Part shown: piece by piece, positions 54,151 through 62,871 of the stretch
How the letters are laid out: each line of letters begins with the position of its first letter
Numbering within the stretch: position 1 is the first letter of the stretch
Assembly: GCA_964446945.1 (NCBI GenBank)
Contig: CAYUQO010000019.1
Coordinates: 1 to 64,000, forward strand
From: CAIYRG01 sp964446945
Lineage (GTDB): Bacteria; Pseudomonadota; Alphaproteobacteria; Micropepsales; Micropepsaceae
DNA length: 64,000 nucleotides
Direction of reading: 5' to 3'
Notes under the pieces: generated by a model
Databases searched by the model: none
Seen by the model: only the letters and a program-made list of their open reading frames with translations
What the model was told of the DNA's origin: nothing
Made by a program: the position numbers and the translations under genes

Positions 54151-55479
54151 TTACAGTCCGCTCGGGTAAGTCTCCGGTCCGGTGAGCAGCGTCCCGATCG
54201 GCGTGATCGGTGATGTCTCCTCAAACCAGACATAAGCATCGAATTGCTCCGGCATGACTGCGCGGAAATAGTGACTCGCGAGTTCGGATTCCGGCCGGTA
54301 CACTACGCCGATGGCGCGTTCCAGTTTTGCTTGGCGCAGCGCATCGCGCACGTCCTGCCGCTGGACCGCCGTCCAATGCGTAAGTGAGCGCGGCAGTTTC
54401 ATTGCGCGAAACAGCGCCTCGTAACTGTCATCGCGCGCCGGGTTTACATTCATGATCCGCATCGGCTGATCCCATGATGTCGCGGCGGCAACCCGCCCGC
54501 GATCGGTGCCGAAGCCGATCGCCATCAAGTCGTTGCCGAATGCGGTGCGCGCCAATTCGCCGATGTTGAACTCCCCTTCCCAACCCATCGCGGTCGCGGC
54601 GGCATTGCCGACATGGGAGTTGTGGGCCCAAACCACTGCCTTTGCTTCCGGTCCGCGTGCATCGATCACCCGCTGCAGCGTGTTGAACATGTGGCGGTCG
54701 CGAAGATTCCATGACGAGACCGAGCCCCGGTACATCAGGCGATAATATTCCTCGGCCGCCCGCACAATGCGCGCATTCTGCGCGGCGTCGAAAAAGCTGT
54801 CGCCATCTTTGCCCGAATATTCGACCCGCTTCTCCAGCAATTCGCGCAATTGCTCGATGACTTCATTCTCGCAATCCGCATCGCCGGACATCGCGGCCGC
54901 GCCATATTCGGCCGGTTCCTGCTGCCAGGGTGTCAGGCAGCCATAACGTGTACGCGCCCGTGCCGCGGTGTCGGGATCGACGCGATCGAGATAGCGCAGC
55001 ACCGCTTCAATTGACGCGCCGAGGCTGTAAACATCCAATCCGCGCAGTTCGACGCGTTCCCGATCCTGCCGCGATGCGTTGAACGCACGCAGCCAGTCGA
55101 CAAAATCGCGAAACTCCTCATTGCGCCACATCCAATCCGGGAATCGCATGAATGCCTGCTCGCGCGACGGCTCCGGCAGGCGGTGGCGAACATAGCGGTC
55201 GATGCGCGCCATATCCGGCCAATCCGCCTCGAACGCGACGATATTGAAGCCATGTTTTTCGATCAGCCGCCGCGTGATCGCGGCGCGCGCACGATAGAAT
55301 TCCGCCGTGCCGTGCGTGGCCTCGCCCAGCAATACCAGTTTCGCCGTACCGAACCTGTCGAACGGATCGGCAAATTGGGCGGATGACGGCGGCGCAAGAT
55401 GTTCGGCATGGCCGCGCAACAGCGCCGCCCGATCGTCATCTTCACGGCTCCAGGCTGCGCCTTGAGATGTTTTCAACAT
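54151..55479 (-). CDS. Erythromycin-esterase family protein
   Basis: The 442-aa product shows the EreA/EreB-like fold motifs GEATHGTAEFYRARAAITRR, the acidic-histidine core FEADWPDMARIDRYVRHR, WAHNSHVGNAAATAMG and MAIGFGTDRGRVAA. Most chromosomal members of this family are not known to confer macrolide resistance, and some act on other substrates. The gene lies apart from any drug-resistance genes, so a resistance role is not supported. It is monocistronic, followed tail-to-tail by the GT4-like gene. Confidence 0.85.
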   Translation of the reverse strand: MLKTSQGAAWSREDDDRAALLRGHAEHLAPPSSAQFADPFDRFGTAKLVLLGEATHGTAEFYRARAAITRRLIEKHGFNIVAFEADWPDMARIDRYVRHRLPEPSREQAFMRFPDWMWRNEEFRDFVDWLRAFNASRQDRERVELRGLDVYSLGASIEAVLRYLDRVDPDTAARARTRYGCLTPWQQEPAEYGAAAMSGDADCENEVIEQLRELLEKRVEYSGKDGDSFFDAAQNARIVRAAEEYYRLMYRGSVSSWNLRDRHMFNTLQRVIDARGPEAKAVVWAHNSHVGNAAATAMGWEGEFNIGELARTAFGNDLMAIGFGTDRGRVAAATSWDQPMRIMNVNPARDDSYEALFRAMKLPRSLTHWTAVQRQDVRDALRQAKLERAIGVVYRPESELASHYFRAVMPEQFDAYVWFEETSPITPIGTLLTGPETYPSGL

Positions 55480-55514
55480 TACGCAGCAACTCCGTTGGCT
55501 GAAACTTGTTCCGC

Positions 55515-57062
55515 CTATTTGGTCGCGTAACTCAGAAGCTCGGCTTTTGGCCCATCGAGCCGAAAGATCACATACCGGTCGAGAACTACGCCATTACGCG
55601 TGCGGGGCACGTATTCCAGTGGAACCACATGTGTGAAACGTCGCGACAGATAATCGACTTCTTCGTTCCGCTCCTGACTGACATAGATCAAAGGCCCACG
55701 AAGATTTTGCGGATCAGGCGATCCCTCATTCAGATAGCGCGAGCGCTCATTGAGCTGGATCACGGGAGTGCGCCGATCGAGATAGAATGCCAGCCAGCCG
55801 GTCAGGGCGTAATTCGTGGTCACGACGGCAGACGCGTGTTCACGCGCCGACGCGGCTTCAATATCGCTGACCAGAGGTCCCATTCCATAACCGAGCAGCC
55901 GTGATACCGGATCGCGCATATGGATGGTGCCGAACAACGCCTGGCCATAAACCACGGCGACCAACAGTGCAGCGATGGGCATAGCGGCGCGCCTTGTGAC
56001 GTGAGCGAAGGTCGAGGCGAATTTTCCTCTCCCCTTGAGGGAGAGGGACGCAGCGCCGGCGTTTGCGGAGCAAACGCGCCCTGGCGCTGCTGGGTGAGGG
56101 GATCGCTCCCATTTCACATACGTGCTCGCCGCAAGCACCCCGAGCGCCGGATAGAGAAATGACGGCCAGTTCCCCTGCACACGGTCGTGCAGCGAATGCA
56201 CGAGAAAATAACCTGCCGCCGGAGCGGCCAGGCAGGCCGGCAAAAGCAGATCGGCATTCTGGAAGCGTCGAAACGCAGTCGCTCCGCCGGCAACCGCGAG
56301 TACCGCGATGAACGGTGACGCCAGCAGCAACTGCCCGCCGAGGAACTCGCCAATATAGCGCAAGGTGAAAGCACCGCTGGCCGTGCGCCCGAACTGCATG
56401 GCGAAGGAAATCCAGCCATGCTGCGCATTCCAATAGACCACCGGTGCAAACATCAGGAGCGCAAGTGCCGCGCCGAGATATGGCCAGATCGATGCGAACC
56501 AGTGCCGCTGCTTCCGGGCAACCAGGAGCCAGAACAGAATGCCGCCGCCAAGGAAGAACGCCGTGTATTTCGCCAGCAGCGCAAATCCCACCGCGATTCC
56601 AACCGCGGTCCACCATCGCCCATCAGCGGTTTGGCGAAGCTTCGCAAGAAATAGCATCACGAACGCGGCCGCTGCAATCTGCGGCGCGTCCGGTGTCGCC
56701 ACGCCCGACTCGACCGCGATCATTGGCATTACATTGAACATCAGCGCGGCGATGACTGCCGTACGCGAATTTCCTTCGACGATTTTTGCCACGCGCCAGA
56801 CGGCCCATGTCGCTGCACCCGAAAGCAACCAGGGAAGCGCCCGCACGCCAGTGCTGGTATCACCGAACAGCGACGTCCCGCCGCGGATCAGAAATGCGAT
56901 CAGCGGCGGATGATCGAGATAGCCCGCGGCCAGATGTTTCGACCACAGCCAGTAATAGGCTTCATCGAATGAAAGCGGTGTCGCTGCCAGCACAATGCCG
57001 CGGACCAGAATCAGGGCAATGACTGCGGCCCCGGCCGCATCGACTCGGTTCAGGGCATTCAC
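55515..57062 (-). CDS. Membrane glycosyltransferase family 39/PMT-like, with in-frame repeat insertion
   Basis: The 515-aa multi-spanning protein has the GT39/ArnT-type first-loop acidic pair in PLSFDEAYYWLWSKHL and ten or so transmembrane segments, then a C-terminal soluble domain (YALTGWLAFYLDRRTPVIQL). It transfers sugar from a lipid carrier to an acceptor. Residues about 319-347, SPHPAAPGRV through SLKGRGK, are encoded by a dispersed repeat (56022-56106) inserted in frame in a loop between hydrophobic segments. The GTG start at 57062 overlaps the GT2 stop (GTGA). The much longer open frame upstream of it is antisense-type noise over the GT2 gene. Confidence 0.85.
   Translation of the reverse strand: MNALNRVDAAGAAVIALILVRGIVLAATPLSFDEAYYWLWSKHLAAGYLDHPPLIAFLIRGGTSLFGDTSTGVRALPWLLSGAATWAVWRVAKIVEGNSRTAVIAALMFNVMPMIAVESGVATPDAPQIAAAAFVMLFLAKLRQTADGRWWTAVGIAVGFALLAKYTAFFLGGGILFWLLVARKQRHWFASIWPYLGAALALLMFAPVVYWNAQHGWISFAMQFGRTASGAFTLRYIGEFLGGQLLLASPFIAVLAVAGGATAFRRFQNADLLLPACLAAPAAGYFLVHSLHDRVQGNWPSFLYPALGVLAASTYVKWERSPHPAAPGRVCSANAGAASLSLKGRGKFASTFAHVTRRAAMPIAALLVAVVYGQALFGTIHMRDPVSRLLGYGMGPLVSDIEAASAREHASAVVTTNYALTGWLAFYLDRRTPVIQLNERSRYLNEGSPDPQNLRGPLIYVSQERNEEVDYLSRRFTHVVPLEYVPRTRNGVVLDRYVIFRLDGPKAELLSYATK
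56022..56106. repeat. Dispersed CTCCCC/GGGGAG repeat, copy 6, inside a coding sequence
   Basis: TTTTCCTCTCCCCTTGAGGG opens the element and GGGTGAGGGGATCG closes it, around AGCGCCGGCGTTTGC/GCAAACGC-type inner arms. It lies fully inside the GT39-like gene without breaking the frame. Confidence 0.85.
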
Positions 57063-58204
57063 CTCACGCGCCACACAAGCAGCGTGGACAATGAGTAATT
57101 CCAGAATGCGCCCATGATAGCTCCGGCGGCGCCGGCCAGCCACCAGGTCGGCTGCTGCGCATAGAGCCAGGTTGCCATGCCGATATTGGCGACAGCTCCG
57201 ACCGAACTGACGGCGCAAAATCCCGCCAGGCCCCGGATCAGTCCAAATCCGGTCAACCGCTTGTCGCGATAGGTGAGCTGATTGTTGATGAAGAAATTGC
57301 TGCACATGGCGACCGCGACCCCGGTGGTCTGGGCCGATGGAAAGGACAGCCCGCCAATCAGCGACAGACGCAACACGGCGAGATGCACGAACAGACCCAA
57401 TCCGCCGACAATCGAGAAACTCAGGAATCGCGTGGAAAGGGCGTTGCCGGTCAGTTTGGCCAACAGCAGTCCGAAAAAGTCCAGGATGACACGCGCATCC
57501 AGCTTCGACTCGCCGTGTTGCCGCAGGCCGAAGCGATAGGGTTCTTCCTGGATGCGCAATGATCCGCGCGCCGTGAGCACGATATCCAGCAGGATCTTGA
57601 ATCCGTCGGTCGTCAGTGATGGCGCCAGCGGGTCGAAACAATCGCGGCGAATCGCGAAAAAGCCGCTCATCGGATCGCTCAAGGATACGCCGGTGAGGCG
57701 GTGCGCGAACGAAGTCGCGGACCGGCTCATGGCATCGCGGCGCTTCGACAGCGCGGAATTGCCGCCCGTCGCATAGCGGCTGCCGACCACAAGATCGACG
57801 CTGCCCTCTTTCAGCGCTTCGAACATGCGCGGAAGCACGCGCTCATCATGCTGAAGGTCGCAATCCATCACCGCCACGAAAGGCGCGCTCGAGGAAAGAA
57901 TCCCTTCGATGCATGCGCCGGCGAGACCGCGGCGAGCAACCCGCCGGATGCAGCGCACGCGCGAATCACTCCGCCCCAGCGCCTTCACCTCGGAGGCCGT
58001 TCCGTCCGGCGAATCGTCGTCGACGAAGATCACTTCCCAGGCGATGCCGGACAGGGCCGAATCGAGCTTCTGGACCACGAGGCCGACATTGTCTTTTTCC
58101 TTGAATGTCGGAACCACAACCGAAAGTTCGGCCGGAACCGCCCGCAAGACCGATTCCTCGGTTTCGGTCCGGAGCAGCGGTAAGGACGCAACCTGGCTCA
58201 TCAA
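57059..58204 (-). CDS. GT2 polyprenyl-phosphate sugar transferase fused to GtrA domain
   Basis: The 381-aa protein has an N-terminal GT2/DPM1-type catalytic domain (SVVVPTFKEKDNVGLVV, FVDDDSPDGTASEVKAL, VMDCDLQHDERVLPRM) of about 240 residues, and a C-terminal GtrA-like domain with four transmembrane helices (FSIVGGLGLFVHLAVLRLS onward). It charges undecaprenyl or dolichol-like phosphate with a sugar and flips or positions the product, which suits the GT39-like acceptor enzyme encoded next in the operon with a GTGA overlap. It is divergent from prpC. Confidence 0.92.
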   Translation of the reverse strand: MMSQVASLPLLRTETEESVLRAVPAELSVVVPTFKEKDNVGLVVQKLDSALSGIAWEVIFVDDDSPDGTASEVKALGRSDSRVRCIRRVARRGLAGACIEGILSSSAPFVAVMDCDLQHDERVLPRMFEALKEGSVDLVVGSRYATGGNSALSKRRDAMSRSATSFAHRLTGVSLSDPMSGFFAIRRDCFDPLAPSLTTDGFKILLDIVLTARGSLRIQEEPYRFGLRQHGESKLDARVILDFFGLLLAKLTGNALSTRFLSFSIVGGLGLFVHLAVLRLSLIGGLSFPSAQTTGVAVAMCSNFFINNQLTYRDKRLTGFGLIRGLAGFCAVSSVGAVANIGMATWLYAQQPTWWLAGAAGAIMGAFWNYSLSTLLVWRVR

Positions 58205-58329
58205 ATCAGCCCAATCTGCTATTCAGTGGTAAACGATGGTTTCCGGCGCGGCAAGGCGCGCCCCTTCAAGGCGTTGCAGCGCGTTTTCAGTCAGGCCATT
58301 CCTGCCTATCATCCGCCCGTCAAAAGCCC

Positions 58330-58334
58330 AGGAG
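58330..58334 (+). promoter_or_regulatory. Shine-Dalgarno that sets the TTG start of prpC
   Basis: AGGAG lies eight bases before the TTG at 58343. The in-frame extension to 58226 has no ribosome-binding sequence and no family similarity. Confidence 0.6.
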
Positions 58335-58342
58335 AAGCTTCG

Positions 58343-59494
58343 TTGAGCGACCCGAAAACCGGATTCCGCCCCAAAAAGTCGGTCGCGCTCTCGGGCGTCG
58401 TGGCCGGCAATACCGCGCTGTGCACTGTTGGGCGCAGCGGCAATGATTTGCACTATCGCGGTTACGACATCCTTGACGTGGCGGAACGCTGCGAATTCGA
58501 AGAAATCGCCTATCTGCTGATCCACGAAAAACTGCCCAATGTCGCCGAGCTCGCCGCCTATAAGGACAAGCTGCGGCGCCTGCGCGGTCTGCCCCAGGCG
58601 CTGAAGACGATTCTAGAAAGCCTGCCCGCTTCATCTCACCCGATGGATGTCATGCGCACCGGCGTTTCGGCGCTCGGCTGCATCGAACCGGAATGGCAAG
58701 ACCACAATATCGAGGACGCGCGCGACATTGCCGACCGGCTGCTCGGCAGTCTCGCCTCCATGCTGCTCTACTGGCACCATTTCACGGTTTCGGGAAAACG
58801 CATCGAGACCGAGACCGATGACGACTCGATCGGCGGGCACGCGCTGCATCTTCTGCACGGCAAAGCGCCGGCTCCGGAAATGGTGCGCGCGATGCACACC
58901 TCGCTGATCCTCTATGCTGAACACGAATTCAACGCCTCCACTTTCACCTGCCGGGTGATTGCCGGAACCGGGTCGGACATTTATTCCGCCATCGACGGTG
59001 GAATTGGCGCGTTGCGCGGACCGAAGCATGGCGGCGCCAACGAATTCGCATTCGAGGTGCAAAGCCGCTACGCCACGCCGAACGATGCCGAAAAGGATAT
59101 CAAGCAGCGGATCGCCAACAAGGAAGTCATTATCGGCTTCGGCCATCCGGTGTACACGATTGCCGATCCGCGTAACCGCATCATCCGGGATGTCGCGCGC
59201 CGGCTCGCGACGGATGCCAAATCGAAACAGCTCTTCTCCATCGCCGAACGCATCGAGAAGGTCATGGCGGATACGAAGAAGATGTTCGCCAATCTCGATT
59301 GGTATAGCGCGATTGCCTACAACGTGATGGGCTGGCCCACCGAAATGTTCACGCCCCTGTTCGTCATCGCGCGCACTTCGGGCTGGAGCGCGCATATCAT
59401 CGAACAGCGGATTGACAACAAGATCATTCGTCCGAGTGCGAATTACACCGGCCCGGAAAACCGCAAATTCGTGCCGCTCAAGGACCGCCCGTAA
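58343..59494 (+). CDS. prpC: 2-methylcitrate synthase (citrate synthase family)
   Basis: The 383-aa product condenses propionyl-CoA with oxaloacetate in the methylcitrate cycle. Citrate synthase catalytic residues are seen in GGIGALRGPKHGGANEFAFE, IIGFGHPVYTIADPRNRII and RTSGWSAHIIEQRIDNKIIR; the short length without the N-terminal extension, and the neighbouring prpD, indicate methylcitrate rather than citrate synthase. TTG start at 58343. The stop overlaps the prpD ATG in TAATG, so translation is coupled. Confidence 0.93.
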   Translation: MSDPKTGFRPKKSVALSGVVAGNTALCTVGRSGNDLHYRGYDILDVAERCEFEEIAYLLIHEKLPNVAELAAYKDKLRRLRGLPQALKTILESLPASSHPMDVMRTGVSALGCIEPEWQDHNIEDARDIADRLLGSLASMLLYWHHFTVSGKRIETETDDDSIGGHALHLLHGKAPAPEMVRAMHTSLILYAEHEFNASTFTCRVIAGTGSDIYSAIDGGIGALRGPKHGGANEFAFEVQSRYATPNDAEKDIKQRIANKEVIIGFGHPVYTIADPRNRIIRDVARRLATDAKSKQLFSIAERIEKVMADTKKMFANLDWYSAIAYNVMGWPTEMFTPLFVIARTSGWSAHIIEQRIDNKIIRPSANYTGPENRKFVPLKDRP

Positions 59495-60939
59495 TGGCTG
59501 TGAATTTCGCCGGCGTGCGCCCGCCGCCGGACCAGGTCCTGACCGGTATTGCCGATTACGTCCTTGGCTTCAGCATCGACAGCAATCTCGCCTATGACAC
59601 GGCACATCTCTGCCTGATGGACACGCTGGGCTGCGGGATGGAAGCGCTCGACTATCCCGCCTGCACCAAACTGCTTGGGCCGATCGTTCCGGGAACCGTG
59701 GTGCCGAATGGCGCGCGAGTGCCAGGCACGCCGTATCAGCTCGATCCGGTTCAGGCAGCGTTCAATATTGGCGCGATGATCCGCTGGCTCGATTTCAACG
59801 ATACCTGGCTGGCGGCAGAATGGGGCCACCCTTCCGACAATCTCGGCGGCATTCTCGCGGTTTGCGACTGGCTGTCGCGCACCGGCAAAAAACTCACCAT
59901 GCGCGACGTGCTGACCGGGATGATCAAGGCGCATGAAATCCAGGGTGTGCTGGCGCTGGAGAATTCCTTCAATGCGGTCGGGCTGGATCACGTCATTCTG
60001 GTCAAGCTCGCAACCGCAGCGGTGACGGCGCAGCTTTTGGGACTCAACCGTGACGCCGTGATCAACACGCTGTCGCAATGCTTTGTCGACGGACAGTCGC
60101 TGCGCACCTATCGCCATGCGCCCAATACGGGATCGCGCAAAAGCTGGGCGGCGGGCGACGCGACCAGCCGCGGCGTGCGCCTCGCGCTGATTTCCTCGAC
60201 CGGGGAAATGGGCTATCCGACGGCGCTGACCGCGCCGGTTTGGGGCTTCTATGACGCCACGTTTCGCGGCAATACATTCACGCTCAACCGCGCTTACGGC
60301 TCCTACGTCATGGAGAATGTGCTGTTCAAAGTGTCCTATCCGGCGGAATTCCACGCACAAACCGCGGTCGAAGCCGCGCTGCAATTGCAGCGGAACATGG
60401 CGGCAGCGGGACGCAAGCCATCTGATATTGCCAGCATCACCATCCGCACCCACCGCGCGGCGATGCGCATCATCGACAAGAAAGGCCCGCTCGCCAATCC
60501 GGCCGACCGTGATCACTGCATCCAGTATATGGTTGCCGTGCCGCTGCTGTTCGGGCGGCTGACCGCGCAGGATTACGAAGATTCGGTCGCCGCGGACCCG
60601 GGCATCGACGCATTGCGTGAGAAAATGACCTGCGTTGAAGATGAAGCATTCACCCGCGACTATTACGATCCCGGGAAGCGGGCCATCACCAACGGGCTGA
60701 CCATTCGTTTTGCGGACGGTTCAGCGCTGCCCGAAGCGGTGGTTGAATATCCGGTCGGCCACAAAAACCGGCGCAAGGAAGCTGTCCCGCTGCTGATCGA
60801 GAAATTCCGCACCAATCTGGCGCGGCGTTTTGGCGAACCACAGCAGCAGAAGATTCTCGATGCGTCGCTGACCCGCACACAGCTGGAATCCATGCTGGTC
60901 CATGATTACGTCGATCTCTATGTTTTGGCCGCCGCATGA
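59494..60939 (+). CDS. prpD: 2-methylcitrate dehydratase PrpD (MmgE/PrpD family)
   Basis: The 481-aa enzyme dehydrates 2-methylcitrate to methylaconitate. The family sequence RWLDFNDTWLAAEWGHPSDN with the following ILAVCDWLSR, and FVDGQSLRTYRHAPNTGSRK, is intact, as is the C-terminal ANPADRDHCIQYMVAVPLLF segment. It is the full-length PrpD rather than the shorter MmgE. It follows prpC with one base of overlap. No AcnD or PrpF gene is present, which fits the PrpD route. Confidence 0.94.
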   Translation: MAVNFAGVRPPPDQVLTGIADYVLGFSIDSNLAYDTAHLCLMDTLGCGMEALDYPACTKLLGPIVPGTVVPNGARVPGTPYQLDPVQAAFNIGAMIRWLDFNDTWLAAEWGHPSDNLGGILAVCDWLSRTGKKLTMRDVLTGMIKAHEIQGVLALENSFNAVGLDHVILVKLATAAVTAQLLGLNRDAVINTLSQCFVDGQSLRTYRHAPNTGSRKSWAAGDATSRGVRLALISSTGEMGYPTALTAPVWGFYDATFRGNTFTLNRAYGSYVMENVLFKVSYPAEFHAQTAVEAALQLQRNMAAAGRKPSDIASITIRTHRAAMRIIDKKGPLANPADRDHCIQYMVAVPLLFGRLTAQDYEDSVAADPGIDALREKMTCVEDEAFTRDYYDPGKRAITNGLTIRFADGSALPEAVVEYPVGHKNRRKEAVPLLIEKFRTNLARRFGEPQQQKILDASLTRTQLESMLVHDYVDLYVLAAA

Positions 60940-60973
60940 GTTCACGTCGAATCCCGGAGACGTACATAATGGT

Positions 60974-61062
60974 AGCCTCCCCCTGGTGGGGGGATGCTCG
61001 ACGAATTACCCCCACCCGAAATTTGCACCGCAAATTTCGACCTCCCCACAAATGGGAGGTTA
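60974..61062. repeat. Dispersed CTCCCC/GGGGAG repeat, copy 7, between prpD and prpB
   Basis: CCTCCCCCTGGTGGGGGGAT opens it and CCTCCCCACAAATGGGAGG closes it, with a perfect 10-bp inner hairpin CGAAATTTGC-ACC-GCAAATTTCG at 61017-61039. It splits the prp genes by 168 bases. Confidence 0.8.
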
Positions 61063-61107
61063 CACTTTGATCCAACGTGATCTCATTACATCTAGGGCGG
61101 AGGCGAA

Positions 61108-62010
61108 ATGACATTTCTCGTGGGCTCCGAATTGCCGCAAGTTTCGGCGGGCGAGCGTTTTCGCGCGCTGGTTCAGCACCCGCACATCCTGCAAATCCCC
61201 GGCGCGCATACCGGGATGGCCGGGCTGCTCGCCAAACGCGCGGGTTTCGAAGCCGTCTATGCCGGTGGCAGCGCGATGACCGGCACAATGGGCCTGCCCG
61301 ATCTTGGCATCATCACGATTGAGGATGTCTGCTTTTTCGTGCGGCAGGTCGCGCGCGCATCGCAGCTTCCGGTTCTGGTCGATGGCGACACCGGCCATGG
61401 CGAGGCGCTGAACTGCATGCGGCTGGTTCGCGAGCTGGAAGCCGCAGGCGCAGGCGCCGTGCATATCGAGGACCAGTTGCTACCGAAGAAATGCGGCCAC
61501 CTGAACGACAAGAAGCTCGCCGATGCGCGCGACATGGCGGCCAAAGTCGCCGCGGCGGTGAAGGCGCGGCAGCATCTCTACATCATTGCGCGCACCGACG
61601 CCGCGGCATCGGAAGGTCTCGACGGAGCGATCGCGCGCGCGAAACTCTATCTCGAAGCCGGCGCCGACGCGATTTTCCCAGAAGCGCTGATCAATGCAGA
61701 AATGTTCAGGGCGTTCGCCCGGGCGGTGAAAGCGCCGCTGCTGGCCAATATGACCGAGTTCGGCAAGACACCGGTATTCACGGCGGCGGAATTTGAGGAG
61801 ATGGGCTACCGCATGGTGATCTGGCCCGCGAGCGCCATGCGCGTCGCTGCCAAGGCACAGGAAGAACTTTATGCCGCGATCAAACGCGACGGCGGCACCC
61901 ACAACATGCTGTCGCGGATGCAGACGCGGAAGGAATTATACGACGTGATCGGCTATTCCGAATACGAAGCCCTGGACGCCACCATCACCCGTTCCATCCC
62001 GCCGGGGTGA
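61108..62010 (+). CDS. prpB: Methylisocitrate lyase
   Basis: The 300-aa product cleaves 2-methylisocitrate into pyruvate and succinate, the last step of the methylcitrate cycle. The PEP mutase/isocitrate lyase fold has the metal-binding VDGDTGHGEALN, the active-site loop LLPKKCGHLNDKKLAD with the catalytic cysteine, and IARTDAAASEGLDGAI. A GGCGGAGG precedes the ATG. It is the downstream gene of the prpCD group, separated by a repeat that could trim or stabilise its transcript. Confidence 0.95.
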   Translation: MTFLVGSELPQVSAGERFRALVQHPHILQIPGAHTGMAGLLAKRAGFEAVYAGGSAMTGTMGLPDLGIITIEDVCFFVRQVARASQLPVLVDGDTGHGEALNCMRLVRELEAAGAGAVHIEDQLLPKKCGHLNDKKLADARDMAAKVAAAVKARQHLYIIARTDAAASEGLDGAIARAKLYLEAGADAIFPEALINAEMFRAFARAVKAPLLANMTEFGKTPVFTAAEFEEMGYRMVIWPASAMRVAAKAQEELYAAIKRDGGTHNMLSRMQTRKELYDVIGYSEYEALDATITRSIPPG

Positions 62011-62020
62011 CACAAAAACT

Positions 62021-62072
62021 GTCATCCCCGGCGAGCCGCAGCGAAGCTGCGGTGAGGGAAGAGGAATCCATC
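62021..62072. repeat. Short dispersed repeat after prpB (CCCCGGCGAG / GAGGGAAGAGG type)
   Basis: ATCCCCGGCGAG, a 7-bp stem CCGCAGC-GAA-GCTGCGG (62036-62052) and TGAGGGAAGAGGAATCCA match a pattern common in alphaproteobacterial intergenic repeats. It stands eleven bases after prpB and may help end the transcript. Confidence 0.5.
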
Positions 62073-62101
62073 AGGCGCGCGTCTGCGCGCCAAAAGAATC
62101 G

Positions 62102-62176
62102 TTTGCACATCCCCCTCCATCCTCCTTCGCCGCAAGCGGCCAAGGAGGACACCTCCCCATAAACGGGGGAGGAAGG
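62102..62176. repeat. Dispersed CTCCCC/GGGGAG repeat, copy 8
   Basis: It begins CATCCCCCTCCATCCTCCTT, holds an inner stem GCCGC-AA-GCGGC flanked by CTCCTT/AAGGAG arms, and ends CCTCCCCATAAACGGGGGAGG. It stands alone in an otherwise gene-free stretch. Confidence 0.65.
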
Positions 62177-62390
62177 GCTCAGTCACGGCCCCGTTCGCTA
62201 CTTCCGCTGTTGACCCTTAGCGGACTCAGATAAAGAGACGCTCGAAGCCGTCGCGATTCGGCTTCCGAATGACCCGCGACCGACTGCTGGTGCGGCCGCA
62301 GCGCGGCACTCGCCCTACATGACGGAGCGATTTGATCGCTTTTAGCCAGGATTAGATGGCGGCGACGCGGGCACAGCCTGGCAAGTATGA
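62177..62390. other. Gene-free stretch after prpB
   Basis: Together with the two repeats before it, this makes about 380 bases without a supported gene. A 92-codon open frame on the minus strand is arginine-rich and has no coding character. I see nothing else in it. Confidence 0.5.
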
Positions 62391-62519
62391 CTAGTGGACA
62401 TAGATCGCTGCGGTGAAGAGGGATGCGCTGGCCGTAATCGTGAGCAGCGTCGCCCACATAAAGAATGTGAGCAAAGGATCATGCGTTCGCGCAATTGCAA
62501 TCGCTTTCGCTTTTCTCAT
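62391..62519 (-). CDS. Small hydrophobic protein, 42 aa, hypothetical
   Basis: The frame starts MRKAKAIAIARTHDPLLTFF and continues with a hydrophobic helix MWATLLTITASASLFTAAIY, ending VH and a stop. A basic N-terminus before a single helix is typical of small inner-membrane proteins. There is no convincing Shine-Dalgarno sequence and no recognised family, so this may be chance. Confidence 0.3.
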   Translation of the reverse strand: MRKAKAIAIARTHDPLLTFFMWATLLTITASASLFTAAIYVH

Positions 62520-62733
62520 GGCAAAAACCCCGATTAAGAAACATCGAAAAAATCATAGTGCTGCCATGCCGCCGAGCGTTGCGATGGATCAACTTCGGAA
62601 GCTAAAAAATTCCACAGTGCTCATCAGCAGACCGCATTAACCCATGCAGGACTTTCATCGATGAGTGATTTTTAGTCCCACCTGAATTGAAGCTTCCAAG
62701 AAGGGGGCGCAGTCTCTCACCGTCGATGGAGAA

Positions 62734-62871
62734 ATGATTTTGAAAAATCTCGTTCTCTTACTGTTGTTTCTTCCATTGGCAGGCTGCGCATCCGCGCCCA
62801 CTTATTCTTCGGTCCAGGGTCAAATCGGTCCAGTCGCATCGGACACCCGAGACCATCGGGAATGGACGTGA
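62734..62871 (+). CDS. Small lipoprotein, 45 aa
   Basis: The product starts MILKNLVLLLLFLPLAGCAS, a lipoprotein signal with the lipobox LAGC, so cysteine 18 would be acylated after cleavage. The mature part is about 28 residues, rich in Ser, Asp and Arg, ending REWT. A GGAG lies close before the ATG. No family is recognised, but the signal is strong enough to call a real small lipoprotein, entericidin-like in size though not in sequence. It stands alone. Confidence 0.55.
   Translation: MILKNLVLLLLFLPLAGCASAPTYSSVQGQIGPVASDTRDHREWT

Noticed and set aside
54151..55479. Macrolide resistance determinant
   Set aside because: Family membership alone does not imply resistance; there is no mobile or resistance context.
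57063..57641. N-terminal extension of the GT39-like gene (708-codon frame)
   Set aside because: The extension overlaps the well-supported GT2-GtrA gene in another frame and is arginine-rich noise; the GTG at 57062 gives a normal start and a GTGA overlap.
62179..62457. 92-codon frame on the minus strand
   Set aside because: It has an arginine-rich composition typical of shadow frames, no ribosome-binding site, and overlaps the better 42-aa candidate.
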